Virus record (IMG/VR): IMGVR_UViG_3300045258_000102
Span: 1 to 64,000 of that record
DNA: 64,000 bases
Direction: 5' to 3' (one strand)
Origin: a virus
Translations under genes and position numbers: made by a program
The notes under the pieces: generated by a model
What the model saw: only the letters and a program-made list of their open reading frames with translations
Database searches by the model: none
What the model was told of the DNA's origin: nothing
Part shown: piece after piece, positions 26,657-34,254 of the stretch
How positions within the stretch are numbered: position 1 is the stretch's first letter
How the letters are laid out: each line of letters starts with the position of its first letter

Positions 26657-27558
26657 GCGACGTCTGAGTCCAGCTCGGCGATTTTCTCGGCCTCTTCAAA
26701 TTCCCGATCGAAGGAATTCAGCATTTCCATCTGCCGCCGACCATCGTCGGCATAGAGCGCCGCCTGCTCCATCAGTTTCTTGTCAGGGATCGTCTTCGAG
26801 ATGAACGTCGTGAGCATCCCGGCGTAGTTGCCGTCGCTCGCGCGGGCGTGACGCAACATGCGAAGCGCCGAGCGACCTGGGACATCGTCGGGCACGATCT
26901 CGGCCAGTGGCGTGTCGCCCATGTTGAACGCCCAGAGTGCGGCCTCGATCGGGCTGCACTTCTTGTCGATTGGAACTTGCGCTGTCAGTTCTTCGAAGGC
27001 GCGTCGCTCAGGATTCGGCTGAGCCTGGTTCTTTTTGATTTCCCTTGGATCCGGCCCGGGCTTCGGGATTGACGGCGGCGTCGGTTCCGGCTCGACCCCG
27101 GGAATATCGCCGTTGCGCTTCGCCTGCTCAGCGATGTACTTGGCCCAGGCGGCGGTCGAGTCGAACTCGAGCGGATCGCCATTGAGTGGCTTCATCTGCA
27201 TCCAGGCGAATCTTGGGCACCAGTTGCTGTCGTACCCTTCATCGAGCAGTTTCTGCCGGAGCGCGAGGTACTCGTCGTAGCGACCCTCCGCGTGCAGGCG
27301 TTTGTTGATCGCCGTCCGCCAATCCCGCTTTTTGAATCCTACTTTTTCCTTCGGAGCTTCCCCAGCGTTTTCGCCAGGTTGGCCTCGCGCTTGGTCTTCG
27401 TGCTCGCCGTCGAGCCCTCGGCTGTCACTTTGTTTGCGTACGCTGCGGTGGACATTCCCGCCGCGGCTGCCTTCTTTCGGAACGCGCCCTTGTTCTTGGT
27501 CGCTCCCGCGATCCAGTTTCTGGCCATCGAACTTCTCCTCGGGGTTGAGTGTGGACAT
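26653..27558 (-). CDS. Terminase-proximal protein, possible small terminase
   Basis: 301 residues if started at ATG 27558, the only ATG/GTG/TTG before the conserved part. Residues 76-125 (RDWRTAINKRLHAEGRYDEY) resemble the end of the next gene upstream (PKWHATRRLKAEGRYEDFRK), so the two share a helical module. The rest is helical with a Pro-rich linker near 155-170. Residues 1-72 read like a shadow of the gene nested inside in another frame (27339-27527), and ATG 27558 has no clear ribosome site. The real protein may instead start at 27527 and shift -1 at GAAAAAG. Ends ATGA onto terL; a small-terminase role is inferred from place only. Confidence 0.55.
   Translation of the reverse strand: MSTLNPEEKFDGQKLDRGSDQEQGRVPKEGSRGGNVHRSVRKQSDSRGLDGEHEDQARGQPGENAGEAPKEKVGFKKRDWRTAINKRLHAEGRYDEYLALRQKLLDEGYDSNWCPRFAWMQMKPLNGDPLEFDSTAAWAKYIAEQAKRNGDIPGVEPEPTPPSIPKPGPDPREIKKNQAQPNPERRAFEELTAQVPIDKKCSPIEAALWAFNMGDTPLAEIVPDDVPGRSALRMLRHARASDGNYAGMLTTFISKTIPDKKLMEQAALYADDGRRQMEMLNSFDREFEEAEKIAELDSDVA
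27339..27527 (-). CDS. Small basic protein nested in another frame
   Basis: 62 residues, very basic (MARNWIAGATKNKGAFRKKA at the start, LAKTLGKLRRKK at the end). Proteins opening with M-A-x-x-W-I-x-G-A are a widespread short phage and bacterial family of unknown role. It has the best ribosome site nearby (CGAGGAGAAGTTCG before ATG 27527), unlike the overlapping 301-residue frame. Its last sense codons are AAA AAG followed by TAG, and the downstream terminase-side protein continues in the -1 frame from exactly here. Confidence 0.75.
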   Translation of the reverse strand: MARNWIAGATKNKGAFRKKAAAAGMSTAAYANKVTAEGSTASTKTKREANLAKTLGKLRRKK

Positions 27559-27574
27559 GATTTGTTTTCGTGGG

Positions 27575-28042
27575 CTAATTGGCCACAGTTTCCAGTGGCG
27601 CGAAATCAGCCAGCGCTCTGTAGAACGCGGTGTCGCGATCGATGCCGCCCTTCAATAGTCTCCACTTGGCTTTGCGGAAGTCTTCGTAACGTCCCTCGGC
27701 CTTGAGCCGTCGCGTTGCGTGCCACTTCGGCTCTCGTTCGAGATCGCCGGGCTTCCATTTGCAGGTCTTCTCCCAAGGCTTGAGCTTGAGCGGTGGCTCT
27801 TCGACGATGGGCTCAGGCTCGGGCTCCGGTTCAGCAGCTACCGCGGCAGCCGCCCGCTCGAGATTGTCCTTGTACTTCCGCACAGGTGTCGTGATTGCCC
27901 GCTCCCAATCCCAGCCTTGCTTGTTGACACGGTGCAGCACGCACGCCTGCGAAATGCCGTACTCCTTGCACCACTCGAAGAGCCGCATCTCGATGTCGTC
28001 GATTTTGACGAGGCGCGCGTTGACTGGGACTGCTGTCGGCAT
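27575..28042 (-). CDS. HTH protein, candidate small terminase subunit
   Basis: 155 residues from ATG 28042 (GAGGCGACC ahead). The N-terminal domain reads LFEWCKEYGISQACVLHRVN, then KQGWDWERAITTPV, a helix-turn-helix form seen in phage proteins that bind DNA, with the typical GW-x-x-E-x-A-x-x-x-P end. A Glu/Pro linker (EPEPEPEPIVEEPP) follows, then a C-terminal module shared with the next gene. DNA binding plus position two genes before TerL makes it the better small-terminase candidate. Confidence 0.6.
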   Translation of the reverse strand: MPTAVPVNARLVKIDDIEMRLFEWCKEYGISQACVLHRVNKQGWDWERAITTPVRKYKDNLERAAAAVAAEPEPEPEPIVEEPPLKLKPWEKTCKWKPGDLEREPKWHATRRLKAEGRYEDFRKAKWRLLKGGIDRDTAFYRALADFAPLETVAN

Positions 28043-28056
28043 GGTCGCCTCGACGA

Positions 28057-28539
28057 CTAAGAAATCTCTTCGACGATACAGTTTCCCGAGCATGTGATCG
28101 CGTCGGCCGGCGCAGACACCGAGACGATGAGTGCCTCTCCACGGCCGAAGACCGGTCGATCCTCGCCAAGTGGTAAAAATAAATATCCAGCCTGCTCGTT
28201 CATCGCCTCTGCGCGGATTGTCGTCAGCGTGCCGCCCCCAGCCGTCGCCTGCGCCGTATTCATCGTCGTCGCGGTAAGAACGGATGGCGGATCGATCGAG
28301 CTGTGCGGCGCGGGCGTCACAGCCGTGCCGCCCGATCCAGCCGTGTGACCAACGCCACGCTTGAGCAGCAAGTTGAGTCCCTCAGCCGCAGCGTCGCCCA
28401 CGTCGGACGACTGCCCCAGCGTAATCTCGTGCACGATGAAGGAGTAACCTCCGACTGCCGGAGACTTGATTTCAAAGGCGTCGAACGCCGCCGCAGGACT
28501 GACAACGGCGGTGAACGGAATCGAGTATTTGCGTCCCAT
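28057..28539 (-). CDS. Late structural protein
   Basis: 160 residues, beta-rich with Ala/Gly/Thr loops. Segments GYSFIVHEITLGQSSDVGDA and GYLFLPLGEDRPVFGRGEAL, and a final CSGNCIVEEIS strand, look like a small jelly-roll or head-fibre-type domain. The 170-residue protein two genes upstream has a similar plan, so these may be related. Located in the adsorption cluster. Confidence 0.6.
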   Translation of the reverse strand: MGRKYSIPFTAVVSPAAAFDAFEIKSPAVGGYSFIVHEITLGQSSDVGDAAAEGLNLLLKRGVGHTAGSGGTAVTPAPHSSIDPPSVLTATTMNTAQATAGGGTLTTIRAEAMNEQAGYLFLPLGEDRPVFGRGEALIVSVSAPADAITCSGNCIVEEIS

Positions 28540-28543
28540 AGTT

Positions 28544-29809
28544 TTATATTCCTCGTGCTAAAAGTTTGCGCCGTAGCATCCGTGGTCCGCCCAACGCTGC
28601 GCCAGATCCTGGCGTCTCGACCACACCCAGCGCATAAACTGTAGGCGCCTCGCCTGCCGTTGCTAGAATTGTCGTGATTTCAGGCAGATAGAAGCCGAGA
28701 TTTGGGCAACTGTTATCATCCTTCACGCACCCTAGCAAAATTGAGTGTCCATCAATCACCATCATTACCGGCGTCGCACTGTCGCCAGATATGATCCGTT
28801 CGGATGGGTCTGCCGCTGGTGTATAGCCTACGCCGACATCGTTATCCGTCTGGTCCGAGTCGATGATTTGGCCCTTGAAGACGCGGGATTGGCTGATCTC
28901 AACAGCTAGAAGTCCACGCACGCTCGACGGATTCGACAGGATTCCGGCTGGTGCCACCGTAGTTACTGGCGAGCTGAGCTTATAAATCAAGATGTCGCGA
29001 AACTGATCGCCCACGAACCACATGGTTTGGTTTGGGATGCAAGAGCAGGTGCGAGTGACGCGGTTGCCGTCCGGCTGCATGAACTCGATAGTTGTGGACG
29101 CCAATTGAAAATGATTAGAGCCAACACAGAAGCTCGGCGAGATCAGCGAAGGACAGTCGAGGTTTTGGCGTGGATTAACGCCGAGCGTTACGCCCGTGGA
29201 GAAAAACCCAAAGTCGATGCTCGCTAGCGGTCCAGTGCCGTGCCAATGCGGCGGATCGGGCATCTCCTGCTGTGTGTCGTCCAGGTGTTCCGTGAATAGA
29301 TCGAGTCCACGGATGGCCGTGAGGTCTTGAACGGTCGTAAGAGCCGTCGCACTCGGAGCCGACACCGGGGTTAAAATATCCAAATAACCGGGGCTGATAA
29401 CCCACGGGTGCGAGTTGTCAACTTCTAGCCAATGGTTGTAGGAGCTCGGTTGCAGGTCCGCTCTGACTGTTGTTGACAAACCACCGTTCGTGGCGGTGAC
29501 CATGCAGGTGATCACTTTGCCAACGTCGGCGGCCTGAACTGCGTAGTTGTAGGGATCGGTGCTGACTAACACGGAGTTAGTTCCAGAATGATCGTCGGCC
29601 CGATACCAGGCTTTCGTGATGGTTCCAACCGATGGCTGTCCGTCGCTGCAAAATAATGTGTGGATAATCGTATCGACGTTGCTCGCGGCTCGACTAGGAA
29701 AGCCAAATCCCTGCAATTTTGGGGTAACAGGCCACGACGGTGCCCGTAGCGTTATTTGAAACGCTAGGATGTGCGGCCTAAATGCTTGTCTGCGTCCGAA
29801 GCGTGCCAT
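28544..29809 (-). CDS. Virion-region protein with Ig-like and trypsin-like domains
   Basis: 421 residues. Residues about 55-118 form an Ig-like domain: AWYRADDH, then YNYAVQAADVGKVITCMVTA. Residues about 160-400 fit a trypsin-like serine peptidase with all three active residues in order: His233 in LISPSFCVGSNHF, Asp272 in FRDILIYKLSSPV, Ser344 in ISGDSATPVMMV followed by DGHSILLGCV. The usual GDSGGP is GDSATP here. No signal peptide. It lies between two structural genes 4 bases apart, so it is probably a virion part that cuts host surface or virion proteins. A dead protease fold used for binding is possible. Confidence 0.7.
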   Translation of the reverse strand: MARFGRRQAFRPHILAFQITLRAPSWPVTPKLQGFGFPSRAASNVDTIIHTLFCSDGQPSVGTITKAWYRADDHSGTNSVLVSTDPYNYAVQAADVGKVITCMVTATNGGLSTTVRADLQPSSYNHWLEVDNSHPWVISPGYLDILTPVSAPSATALTTVQDLTAIRGLDLFTEHLDDTQQEMPDPPHWHGTGPLASIDFGFFSTGVTLGVNPRQNLDCPSLISPSFCVGSNHFQLASTTIEFMQPDGNRVTRTCSCIPNQTMWFVGDQFRDILIYKLSSPVTTVAPAGILSNPSSVRGLLAVEISQSRVFKGQIIDSDQTDNDVGVGYTPAADPSERIISGDSATPVMMVIDGHSILLGCVKDDNSCPNLGFYLPEITTILATAGEAPTVYALGVVETPGSGAALGGPRMLRRKLLARGI

Positions 29810-29812
29810 CGC

Positions 29813-30325
29813 TTATGCCTGCACAACCATGTAGCAATATGCGTTCACCGTCACTGGGGCCGTGACGCGGATACGCCCGAACTTGCTGATCGCAATGACC
29901 GGCTCGCGGCCTAGTGGAAATTGCTTGACGTACTGATTTGTGGGAGCAATGAGCTGAACGTCAAACATCCGAACCGCTGTGATCGACCCTTCGCCGCTCG
30001 CTGTGTAGCCGGTGGAAGTCGTGCCGACTGGAATGATGTTGGTCGTTTGGTCGCCGGTTTGGGCGAGCGCCAGTGGGTCCAGCTTAGTAATGTCGGCCGC
30101 AGCCGCCGCGGTCACGGTGGCGGCGACGTCGGTTTCCAATAGTTCGCACTTGATAGGCACTGCCGCCGCTGAGCCGTCGAATGAGATGCCCCATTCCACG
30201 ATGAGGAGCGGATTGGTCGCCGATGCTTTGACCTGCAAAAGCGTCTTAATGGATGTTCCGGTGGCGACTGGAACTTGCGCCGCAGTCGTTGGCATTGGGC
30301 CGTTTGCTATCAAATAGAGAGCCAT
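29813..30325 (-). CDS. Late structural protein
   Basis: 170 residues, a single beta-type domain. LLIVEWGISFDGSAAAVPIK, then PVIAISKFGRIRVTAPVTVN near the end, is a pattern seen in many uncharacterised phage proteins next to fibres. No Cys pairs or catalytic motif. The spacing to both neighbours is under 10 bases. Confidence 0.65.
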   Translation of the reverse strand: MALYLIANGPMPTTAAQVPVATGTSIKTLLQVKASATNPLLIVEWGISFDGSAAAVPIKCELLETDVAATVTAAAAADITKLDPLALAQTGDQTTNIIPVGTTSTGYTASGEGSITAVRMFDVQLIAPTNQYVKQFPLGREPVIAISKFGRIRVTAPVTVNAYCYMVVQA

Positions 30326-30332
30326 TTTTTCC

Positions 30333-32720
30333 TCAGTAAGTTGAGCCGGCCATCACCGCTCTCGATGCGCCGACGGGAACGTGAGTAATTGTGATTTGGT
30401 TTGGAGTCCAGCCATTCCAGAATGTCGTTTGACTGCCCTGCGTGTAGTCGTAGGCAATCTGCGCAGAAGTTAAGACGACGTTGTAGAGCTGTACGTCGCT
30501 CAGTCGCCCAGCAAAAAGAGTGTCGTTACCACTACGCGCTGCGACCGCCACGCCGAGCTTCGTAATGCCAGATGGCGTGATAGAAGTTGTTTCCGCGCTA
30601 CCAGCCACGCCCTCGAAATACGCTGTGCGACTGGCCACTGCGCTCGTGAGTCCGGCTGCGTGATACCAAGTATTCGCCGCAAATGTTCCGGTGTCCGCAT
30701 TGGCTGCGGTGCCGTTGCGGGTTGTCATTCGCGCCGGCTTGCCGCCGACACTTCCAGCCGCGAATAAACCGAAATAGTTATCTGTGACCGTGGGATCGGC
30801 GAGCGAAAGAATCGTTTGGAACGCGGCGGCGTTCGTAGAATTAAAATGCCCCATGATCGTCAACGGAACGGCGGTAATAATGCTCGCGCTGGCAATTCCA
30901 TATTGGGTCGTGCCGTTGTAGCCATAGGTCGTATTGCTCCACGGGCCTGTGGATGCGGTTGTGCTAGGACTGCCCGTCATCGTGAGGTTGTTGACGCTGC
31001 GAGTGCGGTCGTTGCCGCCGCCCGTGAAGTAGTAGGCGCGGAGCTGATAGGGATAGGCGTTGAACTGGCCAAAGCTAGCCGTGGTGCTGTAGGCGGATGC
31101 GCCCGAGTTGCCTGCATAGACGCGCAGCGCCGGGCCGCCCGTCGTCAGCAGGTCGCCGGGGTACTTCACCTTGAGGACCGCATAGTTGCCCGCGTAATTG
31201 AATTCAACCGCGTCAAAGCAGCACTCTTGCCCGGCAACCGTGGAAACGCGAATGTCCTTGCCGTCCGAGGCGACTGCCGCCCACCAAGCGGTGTTCGTAT
31301 TGTCGATGACAACCGTAAGTAGCGGAGCCCACAGATTCGCCGTTGGCGCATCTCCGGTCGCCTGGATGTAATTTGTCCAACTGCCAAAACTACTAACGGT
31401 GGCAGCCGTGCCCTCAAGTGGCACAAACGATTGAAACTTTCCGTTGTGCGCCCACTGGTAGACATCGTGGTTCATCCCGATATCCGTCCCGGTGCCGTCA
31501 GCATAGCCCACGTCGGCGGTGATAAGATTCGTCAGCGTCCACGCGCTGCCCCAGGATGAACCGGCCGAGATGTAGGCATTGACGCCCGTGCCAACTGCTG
31601 TGCCACCATCATTAGCAAACACCACGCTGATCTGGTCGCTGCCGTCGATCACGCAATCTAGGTGGTCGGGGTATTTCCACTCGTAGGAAGCGGAGTCGGG
31701 GCTGATCGCGGCAATCGACCAGCTTGAGCCGTTCCAGGTGTAGTGATAGAGCCTGGAGTTGCCGCTGCCTGCGTCCTTGCGCCCGTGGAAAGCGTGAGGG
31801 TGGCCGGATGAATCGACACAAAAACAATCGTGCCCGCTGAGGTTTGTTGTCGTGCCGGAGCTGTCAACAATCTCACAGTTGGCTAAGGTGGCGGGAATGG
31901 TTTGCGCGCCGGTCGTTTTCGTGAACGTCGAGCCATTCCAGCGCATGACACTTACGTCATGCTGTTCAAAGACTCCGCCGCCCTGCTGCCGCCAGGTCCA
32001 CATAAACCAGGCAAAGCCAGTTCCTGCACCATCAAAGTTGGATGTGAACTGCGGAGGGCCGTCGAGGTAGGCATTCTGCGTCGGGCTGCTCGCGGTGCCT
32101 TGGATGATGAGGCCACCACTGCCAGAGCCAGCCGCCGCCGCCCATGTCTGGCCGCTCTCGGTGTACTTGTAAAAATACTGATCGCCGTTGCCGCTCGCAC
32201 CGTTGCGGAAGGTGAAGTAGAGCTTGCCGACCGGATCAACACAGAAGCGCGGATAGGTAACTAAGTCCTCATTCGTGCCCACCATCGAGAGTGTGCCGGT
32301 GAGCGTCCCCGAAAAGCTAGCCAGCGCCGTCGTGGTGCGCCGATACAACAGCGCGTTGGCGTGCATGTTGTAGCAGATGTGCAAATAGCCATCGGCGTCG
32401 ATGGCGAGCGCGACCGTGTTGTGATTGTCCACCGTGCGCGTGATGGAGGGCGAATTGGTCACGCCGTCATAGATGTAGAACGACCACGCGCCGCCGTTCT
32501 GTCGAATGGCCAACTCTAAAACTTCACTGGCCCCCGCCCACCACGCGGCTACCTGCCATTCCGTGCCGCTAATGTTGCGACTAACAAGCGGGGCCGCGCC
32601 GTTGCGGTTGTAGTTGGCATTCGTAGCTACGTCGCCGGAGGCGGTAATAGACAGCGCACGGACGGGGACTGGCGAACTGCCCGGCGTCCAATCCATGATT
32701 CCAACTGGAAGTGCTGCCAT
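30333..32720 (-). CDS. Tail fibre with BNR-repeat and LamG-like domains
   Basis: 795 residues. Residues 20 to about 460 match the BNR_4 seven-bladed propeller: DNHNTVALAIDADGYLHI (His100) followed by NMHANALLYRR (His120), then NEDLVTYPRFCVDPVGKLYF. In known members this fold binds or cleaves acidic polysaccharides (ulvan-lyase-like). Residues about 480-580 look like a DUF2341-type domain (LRVYAGNSG) and about 590-770 like a LamG/concanavalin domain (NTWYHAAGLTSAVASRTAYF, GRLSDVQLYNVVLT). No phage chaperone or collagen repeats. First large gene of the late block, so likely the main receptor-binding or depolymerase protein. Confidence 0.75.
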   Translation of the reverse strand: MAALPVGIMDWTPGSSPVPVRALSITASGDVATNANYNRNGAAPLVSRNISGTEWQVAAWWAGASEVLELAIRQNGGAWSFYIYDGVTNSPSITRTVDNHNTVALAIDADGYLHICYNMHANALLYRRTTTALASFSGTLTGTLSMVGTNEDLVTYPRFCVDPVGKLYFTFRNGASGNGDQYFYKYTESGQTWAAAAGSGSGGLIIQGTASSPTQNAYLDGPPQFTSNFDGAGTGFAWFMWTWRQQGGGVFEQHDVSVMRWNGSTFTKTTGAQTIPATLANCEIVDSSGTTTNLSGHDCFCVDSSGHPHAFHGRKDAGSGNSRLYHYTWNGSSWSIAAISPDSASYEWKYPDHLDCVIDGSDQISVVFANDGGTAVGTGVNAYISAGSSWGSAWTLTNLITADVGYADGTGTDIGMNHDVYQWAHNGKFQSFVPLEGTAATVSSFGSWTNYIQATGDAPTANLWAPLLTVVIDNTNTAWWAAVASDGKDIRVSTVAGQECCFDAVEFNYAGNYAVLKVKYPGDLLTTGGPALRVYAGNSGASAYSTTASFGQFNAYPYQLRAYYFTGGGNDRTRSVNNLTMTGSPSTTASTGPWSNTTYGYNGTTQYGIASASIITAVPLTIMGHFNSTNAAAFQTILSLADPTVTDNYFGLFAAGSVGGKPARMTTRNGTAANADTGTFAANTWYHAAGLTSAVASRTAYFEGVAGSAETTSITPSGITKLGVAVAARSGNDTLFAGRLSDVQLYNVVLTSAQIAYDYTQGSQTTFWNGWTPNQITITHVPVGASRAVMAGSTY

Positions 32721-32740
32721 GCCCGCTACCTAGCCCCCGT

Positions 32741-32786
32741 GCCTGCGAAAAAGCCGCGCCGCGAAGAACGCAGGCAGCGGCTTGGT
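32741..32786 (-). terminator. Weak terminator-like dyads before the fibre gene
   Basis: On the minus strand AAGCCGC / GCGGCTT (32751-32783) is followed by TTT, and an overlapping alternative stem pairs GCCTGCG (32741-32747) with CGCAGGC (32769-32775). The two cannot form together. It lies in the 81-base gap between the 109-residue gene and the fibre gene. Confidence 0.4.
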
Positions 32787-32801
32787 GGAATCGACGGCGA
32801 G

Positions 32802-33131
32802 CTAGACTACCGGCACGACCGGTGCATTCGGGTCGACAACCGGCGGAGCGTTGGGATCCACGACCGGAGCCGGCTCCGGCGTCGGTTCCGGCGCCGGATC
32901 GGCAGGCTCGACGGCAGCATCCTCGGTCTCTTGGTTCGCAGCCGCCACCAGTGCGTTGCGTGCGTCACCGAGCGCCGCAGCCTTATCGGTAACTGCCTGA
33001 TCGGTGATGTTAAACGCGGCAATCGCGTCGTCTTTGATCTTTCGAGCGGCCTTGCGATCGAGAATTGCGGCCTTGAGCTCGGCGTCCTTGGCGTCAAAAT
33101 CCTGTTCGGCTAACTGAAGTACTGAGGGCAT
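32802..33131 (-). CDS. Small coiled-coil protein with Pro-rich tail
   Basis: 109 residues, AAGGAGCCCTCTC before ATG 33131. Residues 5-75 are Ala/Asp/Lys/Glu-rich and helical (DAKDAELKAAILDRKAARK); residues 76-109 are a Pro/Val repeat (PEPTPEPAPVV, VVDPNAP twice). Such a rod with a flexible tail would suit a head or fibre accessory. Second gene of the late block. Confidence 0.6.
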   Translation of the reverse strand: MPSVLQLAEQDFDAKDAELKAAILDRKAARKIKDDAIAAFNITDQAVTDKAAALGDARNALVAAANQETEDAAVEPADPAPEPTPEPAPVVDPNAPPVVDPNAPVVPVV

Positions 33132-33142
33132 GAGAGGGCTCC

Positions 33143-33358
33143 TTAGCCGTGCGAGTATTCGGCGACAAACTCGCCGTCAGCGACACGGAGGTGGTAATTG
33201 GCGAACTCAATCACGTCGTCCTCGGCGTTATGCCGGAAAAACCGGATGATGCCATTCGGTGGCCACTGATGAAGTATCAAGCCGCCGCTGTCCAATGGCC
33301 CATCGACGAGCCGGACGTGTTTCTGCGTCTCGAACTTCTGGCTATCAGACTTCGGCAT
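33143..33358 (-). CDS. Hypothetical protein, first gene of the late block
   Basis: 71 residues, soluble, mixed (LILHQWPPNGIIRFF, then DDVIEFANYHLRVADGEFVA). No family recognised and no strong ribosome site. Its start lies 56 bases downstream of the right copy of the 22-bp repeat, so it is probably the first gene read from that point. Confidence 0.5.
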   Translation of the reverse strand: MPKSDSQKFETQKHVRLVDGPLDSGGLILHQWPPNGIIRFFRHNAEDDVIEFANYHLRVADGEFVAEYSHG

Positions 33359-33413
33359 GGATCGAGCGAGCCTGAGAAATCTTAATTGAGCGAACGTGCT
33401 CCTCGCACTTTAT

Positions 33414-33435
33414 GCGCCGCTCAGTAGTGTGCAAG
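33414..33435 (-). promoter_or_regulatory. 22-bp repeat, right copy; possible late promoter
   Basis: Identical, in opposite orientation, to 153-174. On the minus strand it reads TTGCAC, a 16-base spacer, then TAAAGT, a loose match to a -35/-10 pair, ahead of the late block. The two copies bracket the whole structural module. Could be a phage promoter, an operator or a recombination footprint. Confidence 0.5.
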
Positions 33436-33493
33436 CGGATTTGGGCGGAGTAAGATCCTGGGCAACATAAGAATCTGGCGATAAGGTGATGCC

Positions 33494-33697
33494 ATGAAAC
33501 TTTATGCAATCGTGAATTACGAGGAACCGAAGGACATTCTCGTAAGCGGCGGTGGCGAAGCTGAGATGCTTATTTTTGGCAGCAAAACTGCCGCTGATGC
33601 GTGGCTCGCTGAATCGGTCGATTACAATGAAATTTGGTGCAGCTGCACGGTTGCCCGCGTCACGCCAGAAATGCTTTCTCGAATCGACTGCGAATGA
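33494..33697 (+). CDS. Hypothetical small protein
   Basis: 67 residues. AAGGTGATGCC precedes ATG 33494. Mixed alpha/beta (KLYAIVNYEEPKDILVSGGG) with two Cys (IWCSCTVARV). No known family. Transcribed away from the late block; its stop overlaps the next start (ATGA). Confidence 0.6.
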   Translation: MKLYAIVNYEEPKDILVSGGGEAEMLIFGSKTAADAWLAESVDYNEIWCSCTVARVTPEMLSRIDCE

Positions 33698-33831
33698 CCC
33701 GTCTAATCCACGAACTGGTACTGGCCGTGGCCCTTTGCCTAGCCAACATCCTGTTCGCCATCTTCGGCCGCTTCCTCACGACCAAGCAACTTATCGCGAT
33801 CCACCGCTGGGCGAGTAGGCATTCTCGGTGA
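33694..33831 (+). CDS. Small membrane peptide
   Basis: 45 residues from ATG 33694, overlapping the upstream stop. A single hydrophobic segment (LVLAVALCLANILFAIFG) followed by a basic end (HRWASRHSR) predicts one membrane span with the C-terminus inside. A longer upstream start lies inside the previous gene and is unlikely. Role unknown. Confidence 0.55.
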   Translation: MTRLIHELVLAVALCLANILFAIFGRFLTTKQLIAIHRWASRHSR

Positions 33832-33957
33832 CGCACAGAATTGCGCCGTGACACGCTCGCTGCGTCAGCCAGACTCATCCGATCAACAGGAGCAGCTGAG
33901 GTGCTTTGCGCCAGCGGGCGTTGTCGTGCGTTTGAGGAGGGGAGTTAAGATTGTGGC

Positions 33958-34254
33958 TCAGCACGTCTTGAAAACGCCATCCGTGAGGAAGCCGTGCCAC
34001 TTGCATCCGCCGGTTCGCTGAATACTCGGCGTCAGCGTCGGCTTAACTTTGTCGCCGTTCCATTTCCACTTCGGGCTCGCTTGATTCGGGTCACCGGTGT
34101 CGAAGAAAATGCCACCAGTTGCACCGCAGCCGCACGGGCACATCTCGATCATGCCCCAGATCTTGCCGTCTTTGTCCGTGCTGAAGATGAAATCACCAGG
34201 GTTCTTCATGTCGTCCCACGACTTCACTTCGTTCGCTGGTACTTCGGTTGACAT
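33958..34254 (-). CDS. DUF6527 family protein, copy 1
   Basis: 98 residues. Diagnostic pieces in order: MCPCGCGATGGIFF, WKWNGDKVKPTLTPSI, then CKWHGFLTDGVF. The Cys cluster and Cys-x-His likely bind one metal. Members are small phage-associated proteins of unknown function. A second, longer copy lies at 35803-36231 in the same orientation. Confidence 0.8.
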   Translation of the reverse strand: MSTEVPANEVKSWDDMKNPGDFIFSTDKDGKIWGMIEMCPCGCGATGGIFFDTGDPNQASPKWKWNGDKVKPTLTPSIQRTGGCKWHGFLTDGVFKTC

